From: Deltaproteobacteria bacterium
Lineage (GTDB): Bacteria; Desulfobacterota; Desulfuromonadia; Desulfuromonadales; Geothermobacteraceae
DNA length: 6,242 bases
Direction: 5' to 3'
Assembly: GCA_003695205.1 (NCBI GenBank)
Contig: RFIO01000023.1
Location: forward strand, 1 to 6,242
Each line of letters begins with the position of its first letter. Position 1 is the first letter of the stretch. Under the pieces are notes generated by a model. It saw nothing but the letters and a program-made list of their open reading frames with translations, was not told where the DNA came from and made no database searches. The translations under genes and the position numbers were made by a program. Shown here in pieces: positions 5,944-6,242 of the stretch.

Positions 5944-6242
5944 TGCGCGCGGTAATCAACTGCATGGGATTTGTCCCGGGCAGCGGAGGGGTCGACACCT
6001 ATCTGCGGGGGCTGTTGCAGGGGCTTGCATTTTTGCCGCGCGAGTGGACCTTTTCCGTTCTTTGCGACGAGCCGGCCCGGCCTTTCTTCGAGTCTTGCGG
6101 CGATCATTTCCAGCTTGAAAGTCGTCCCTGCCAGGCGGGCAGTCTTTCCGACCTGGTTCGCACCGGGGTCCGGGCGTTGACGGGATTTGACATCCTGACG
6201 CGGGATCCTCTGTTGCGGCGTGCCGATGTGGTTCACCATCCG
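5943..6242 (+). CDS. Glycosyltransferase, GT4 family, N-terminal fragment (3' end outside window)
   Basis: An open frame from ATG 5943 to the window end gives 100 residues with no stop. It begins MRAVINCMGFVPGSGGVDTY, placing the GSGGVDTYLRGLL segment (13-25) where GT4 enzymes have the glycine-rich loop and first helix that contact the acceptor. A beta strand FSVLCDEP follows, and the fragment ends DVVHHP (95-100), the 'D.vH.p' strand common in the N-terminal domain of this family. The donor-binding domain lies beyond the window. The start overlaps the previous stop as TGATG (5941-5945). Only a weak G-rich stretch (5932-5935) precedes it, so translation probably depends on coupling. The frame, overlap and motif make a real gene very likely; the family is inferred from the N-terminal half alone. 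Confidence 0.8.
   Translation, partial: MRAVINCMGFVPGSGGVDTYLRGLLQGLAFLPREWTFSVLCDEPARPFFESCGDHFQLESRPCQAGSLSDLVRTGVRALTGFDILTRDPLLRRADVVHHP

Overview
The window is a dense, single-strand segment of a surface-polysaccharide (O-antigen, capsule or similar glycan) biosynthesis locus. It carries eight genes, all on the + strand: five glycosyltransferases plus one probable glycosyltransferase tail (counting both edge-truncated genes), and two SAM-dependent methyltransferases. The DNA is GC-rich (roughly 60% by eye). The proteins look like those of a Gram-negative bacterium, possibly a delta- or gammaproteobacterium or a related group, but no taxonomic marker gene is present, so the assignment is weak. 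Nothing points to a phage, plasmid, insertion sequence or CRISPR array.

Layout: (1) 1-270, the C-terminal end of a probable GT4 glycosyltransferase. (2) 267-1172, a GT11 alpha-1,2-fucosyltransferase-like protein. (3) 1156-2196, a GT2 (GT-A fold) glycosyltransferase. (4) 2193-3407, a GT4 (GT-B fold) glycosyltransferase. (5) 3438-4241, a class I methyltransferase with a TTG start. (6) 4238-5161, a GT-A 'HlpA-like' sugar transferase. (7) 5158-5943, a second methyltransferase with an N-terminal CxxC...CxxC knuckle. (8) 5943 to the window edge, the N-terminal 100 residues of another GT4 glycosyltransferase.

All junctions except one overlap by 1 to about 17 nt, mostly ATGA stop/start overlaps. The only gap is 30 nt (3408-3437). 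I see no internal promoter or terminator, so the genes are probably co-transcribed and translationally coupled. A plausible reading is that the transferases add sugars one after another to a lipid-linked glycan at the cytoplasmic face of the inner membrane. The GT11 enzyme would add an alpha-linked fucose-type residue, and the two methyltransferases would methylate sugars or cap chains. No flippase, polymerase, ABC exporter or nucleotide-sugar synthesis gene lies inside the window, so the export route and sugar identities cannot be read from it.

The window looks like an ordinary, if variable, polysaccharide locus rather than a new class of system. The points most worth a second look are the methyltransferase/HlpA-like GT/methyltransferase cassette, the compact CxxC methyltransferase, a 7-codon mini-ORF that ends on the TTG start of the first methyltransferase, a perfect 10-bp inverted repeat inside that gene, and three 7-nt C/G tracts in one GT4 gene.
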